DNA from: an uncultured Clostridia bacterium
GTDB taxonomy: Bacteria; Bacillota; Clostridia; Oscillospirales; Acutalibacteraceae
Assembly (NCBI GenBank): GCA_937888485.1
Contig: CALAQQ010000187.1
Span: 1-13,211, forward strand
Length of the DNA: 13,211 bases
Direction of reading: 5' to 3'
The notes under the pieces were generated by a model, which did no database searches, was not told the origin of the DNA, and saw nothing but the letters and a program-made list of their open reading frames with translations. The stretch's first letter is position 1, and every line of letters begins with the position of its first letter. Made by a program: the position numbers and the translations under genes. Shown piece after piece: positions 11,748-13,211 of this stretch.

Positions 11748-13058
11748 ATGGTAACAGGCAATCTGCAAATCAAAGACGGCAAGTATTATGCCGTTGTCAA
11801 TCTCAGAGATGAAACCGGCAAAAGAAAGCAGAAATGGGTCAGCACGGGGCTGTCTGTCAGAGGCAACAAGAAAAATGCCGAGCAATTCCTTAGTCAGGAG
11901 CTTGAAAAATGGAACTACCATAACGGCGTTTATTACGGTATTTCGGTTGCGGAATACTTTGAAATATGGCTGACAGAGATTGAAAAAGAAGTCAGACCGA
12001 ACACCTTCCGTTCCTATAAGGGTAATATGACGAATCACATTATTCCGTATTTCAGGAACAAGAAGATTCAGCTTCAGTCAATCAAGCCAATCGACCTCGA
12101 AGATTACTATTTCTCGCTTCTCAAACCCGAAAGCAACCTTGAAAACGGAGCGGCACTTTCCGCTACAACAATAAGGCACCACCATCAGAACATAAGCAAG
12201 GCACTTGCCGATGCGGTCAGAAAAGGATATATTCCGCTCAATCCCGCAAGCTCTGCAAGATTGCCGAAGAAAGAGAAATACAAAGCTGAATTTCTCAACC
12301 ACGAACAGCTTGATGAACTTATTTCTCTGTTCAAAGGAAGTCCCGTTGAATTGCCCGTCAGACTATGTGCAATTTACGGTTTCCGCAGAAGTGAGGTGCT
12401 GGGTCTTAAATGGAAGAACGTCGATTTCATCAACCGCACAATAACAATAAGCGAAACACTTCAGCAGCACACAGGCGGCAATTACACCGACCATCCCAAG
12501 ACAGAAAGCAGTTACAGAACTCTGCCGTTAAACAATACGGCTTATGACCTTCTGAAAGAACAGAAGAAGCTTCAGGATGAACGCAAACTGCTTATGGGCA
12601 ATTATTACATATATAATGACTATGTCTGCACCTGGGGTAACGGAGAAGTAATTGCACCGAATTATCTGACACGCACTTTTCACTCGGTCATTCAGAACAG
12701 TACACTTCCGCAGATAAGACTGCATGATTTACGCCACAGCGTTGCGAGCAATCTTCTCAATCTCGGATTTTCGGTTGTTCAGGTTCAGGAATGGCTCGGT
12801 CACGGAAGTGCATCAACAACACTTAATTTCTATGCTCACGTTGATAAGAGTTCAAAAATCAGCATCGCAGACACTCTTGACAAATTAAATTCGGAACAAG
12901 AGAAAAAAGAGGACAAAGTGTTAGAAAAAGTGTTTGAAGAAAAGACCCTTTCAGAAACAAAAAAAGACCCCGTAAAAGGGTCGGAAAAAGGCCTGAAAAA
13001 AGCAAAAATCAGCACAAAAGTTGTGCCGATAAAAAAACAAAGCCTGAAAAAGTGTTAG
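11748..13058 (+). CDS. tyrosine recombinase (integrase 2)
   Basis: This 436-aa protein has an N-terminal arm-binding domain (about 1-60, a three-strand pattern with KYYAVVNL and KWVSTGL), a core-binding SAM-like domain (about 64-175) and a catalytic domain with Arg213 in GFRRSEV, Lys251 in HPKTESS, His326 and Arg329 in HDLRH, His352 in GHGSAS and nucleophile Tyr362 in NFYAHV. The last ~60 residues (about 378-436) form a Lys/Glu-rich, low-complexity tail beyond the usual end of the family. Part of this tail is encoded by copies of a 15-bp repeat that also occurs after the gene, so DNA-site function seems to shape the protein end. AAAGGAG precedes the ATG. It reads towards the right tRNA-Trp copy, 98 bp beyond its stop, the expected position of the element's integrase. 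Confidence 0.94.
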   Translation: MVTGNLQIKDGKYYAVVNLRDETGKRKQKWVSTGLSVRGNKKNAEQFLSQELEKWNYHNGVYYGISVAEYFEIWLTEIEKEVRPNTFRSYKGNMTNHIIPYFRNKKIQLQSIKPIDLEDYYFSLLKPESNLENGAALSATTIRHHHQNISKALADAVRKGYIPLNPASSARLPKKEKYKAEFLNHEQLDELISLFKGSPVELPVRLCAIYGFRRSEVLGLKWKNVDFINRTITISETLQQHTGGNYTDHPKTESSYRTLPLNNTAYDLLKEQKKLQDERKLLMGNYYIYNDYVCTWGNGEVIAPNYLTRTFHSVIQNSTLPQIRLHDLRHSVASNLLNLGFSVVQVQEWLGHGSASTTLNFYAHVDKSSKISIADTLDKLNSEQEKKEDKVLEKVFEEKTLSETKKDPVKGSEKGLKKAKISTKVVPIKKQSLKKC

Positions 13059-13096
13059 AAAAATGTTAGAAAAAAGGGTCAAAAGTGTTAGAAAAA
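12915..13096. repeat. arm-type repeats of integrase 2, three exact 15-bp copies plus a partial
   Basis: AAAGTGTTAGAAAAA occurs at 12915-12929, 13049-13063 and 13082-13096, all in the same direction, and ATGTTAGAAAAA follows at 13063-13074. The first copy is inside the integrase gene, the second spans its stop codon (TAG at 13056-13058 is part of the repeat) and the third is noncoding. Same-direction repeats beside an integrase gene and a tRNA-end core are the usual form of arm-type binding sites. Confidence 0.72.
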
Positions 13097-13103
13097 ATTA
13101 TTT

Positions 13104-13153
13104 TTCGAAAAGAGAAATCCCGAAACCCTTGTGTATCAACGGTTTCGGGACTT
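13104..13153 (-). terminator. terminator-like hairpin after right tRNA-Trp copy, part of the attachment region
   Basis: TCCCGAAACC (13118-13127) and GGTTTCGGGA (13141-13150) are perfect 10-bp arms with a 13-nt loop. Read from the tRNA (minus strand) the stem is followed by TTTCTCTTTT. It closely resembles the left hairpin at 58-102, including the order AAGTCC, GAAA, TTGATA, AAGGGTTT and CGGG. Confidence 0.72.
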
Positions 13154-13156
13154 GAA

Positions 13157-13211
13157 TGGCAGGGGCAGAAGGACTTGAACCCTCGGCACGCGGTTTTGGA
13201 GACCGCTGCTC
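13157..13211 (-). tRNA. tRNA-Trp (CCA anticodon), 3' part, inverted copy
   Basis: This is the exact reverse complement of 1-55: D-stem 3' strand, anticodon arm with CCA, T arm, acceptor 3' strand and encoded CCA (complement at 13157-13159). The 5' part lies outside the window. It may be a second tRNA gene or an attachment-site copy of the 3' end; the sequence here cannot tell which. Confidence 0.92.

Noticed and set aside
12966..12982. Hairpin GACCC / GGGTC inside integrase 2 as a terminator
   Set aside because: Only 5 bp of stem, inside the coding region, with no T-run after it.
1..13211. Simple integrated element with attL and attR at the window ends
   Set aside because: The tRNA repeats are inverted rather than direct, and each end has its own integrase, so they are not the attL/attR pair of one ordinary insertion.

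Overview
The window looks like accessory DNA from a low-GC Bacillota genome, most likely a gut or rumen clostridium of the Ruminococcus/Oscillospiraceae type. The signs are strong AGGAGG-type ribosome binding sites, A/T-rich intergenic DNA, a tRNA with an encoded CCA end, and protein families typical of clostridial integrative elements (Cys-rich VLP protein, MobC/MobP relaxase, ICE-type ParB, RepA_N/DUF6017 initiator, excisionase-like HTH proteins, tyrosine integrases). This placement is inferred from family composition; no search was run.

Both ends are the same 55 bp of the 3' part of a tRNA-Trp gene (anticodon CCA) in inverted orientation, reading inward. Each copy is followed by a related terminator-like hairpin, and each is the nearest tRNA end to a tyrosine integrase gene that reads outward towards it. 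The window therefore has two integrase/attachment modules back to back. No further copy of the tRNA end was found inside, so neither module has a visible far attachment site. The exact 55-nt length is also what a de Bruijn assembly break would give, so the larger topology is unknown.

Layout: (1) 56-296, attachment arm with repeated TGTGCCCCCC motifs. (2) 297-3050, a toxin-antitoxin-like cargo module: an antitoxin-like gene and a Fic gene on the minus strand, divergent from a HipA-like kinase gene and a small protein on the plus strand. The 174-aa antitoxin-like protein and the 59-aa protein share an IEG-x-PV domain. A perfect 12-bp-arm palindrome lies in the divergent promoter region, and the module is bracketed by identical 39-bp terminators. 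(3) 3098-8004, a minus-strand mobilization operon: Cys-rich VLP protein, unknown 95-aa protein, a structured oriT candidate, MobC, MobP relaxase, ParB-like protein, excisionase-like protein, integrase 1. (4) 8158-9747, a plus-strand clan GH-A glycoside hydrolase with its own promoter and terminator. (5) 9851-10340, structured noncoding DNA with three diverged copies of a roughly 47-bp hairpin repeat, a pure A/T tract and a 20-aa leader ORF ending Pro-Pro-stop inside a hairpin. (6) 10357-13058, plus-strand orf96, RepA_N/DUF6017 initiator, excisionase-like protein and integrase 2, then integrase arm-type repeats and the right tRNA end.

A likely reading is a mobilizable element (integrase/excisionase for excision, MobC/relaxase/oriT for transfer, RepA_N for replication of the excised circle) carrying a stress or addiction module and a carbohydrate-active enzyme as cargo. 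Two complete int/xis pairs suggest a composite of two elements with the same tRNA-Trp target.
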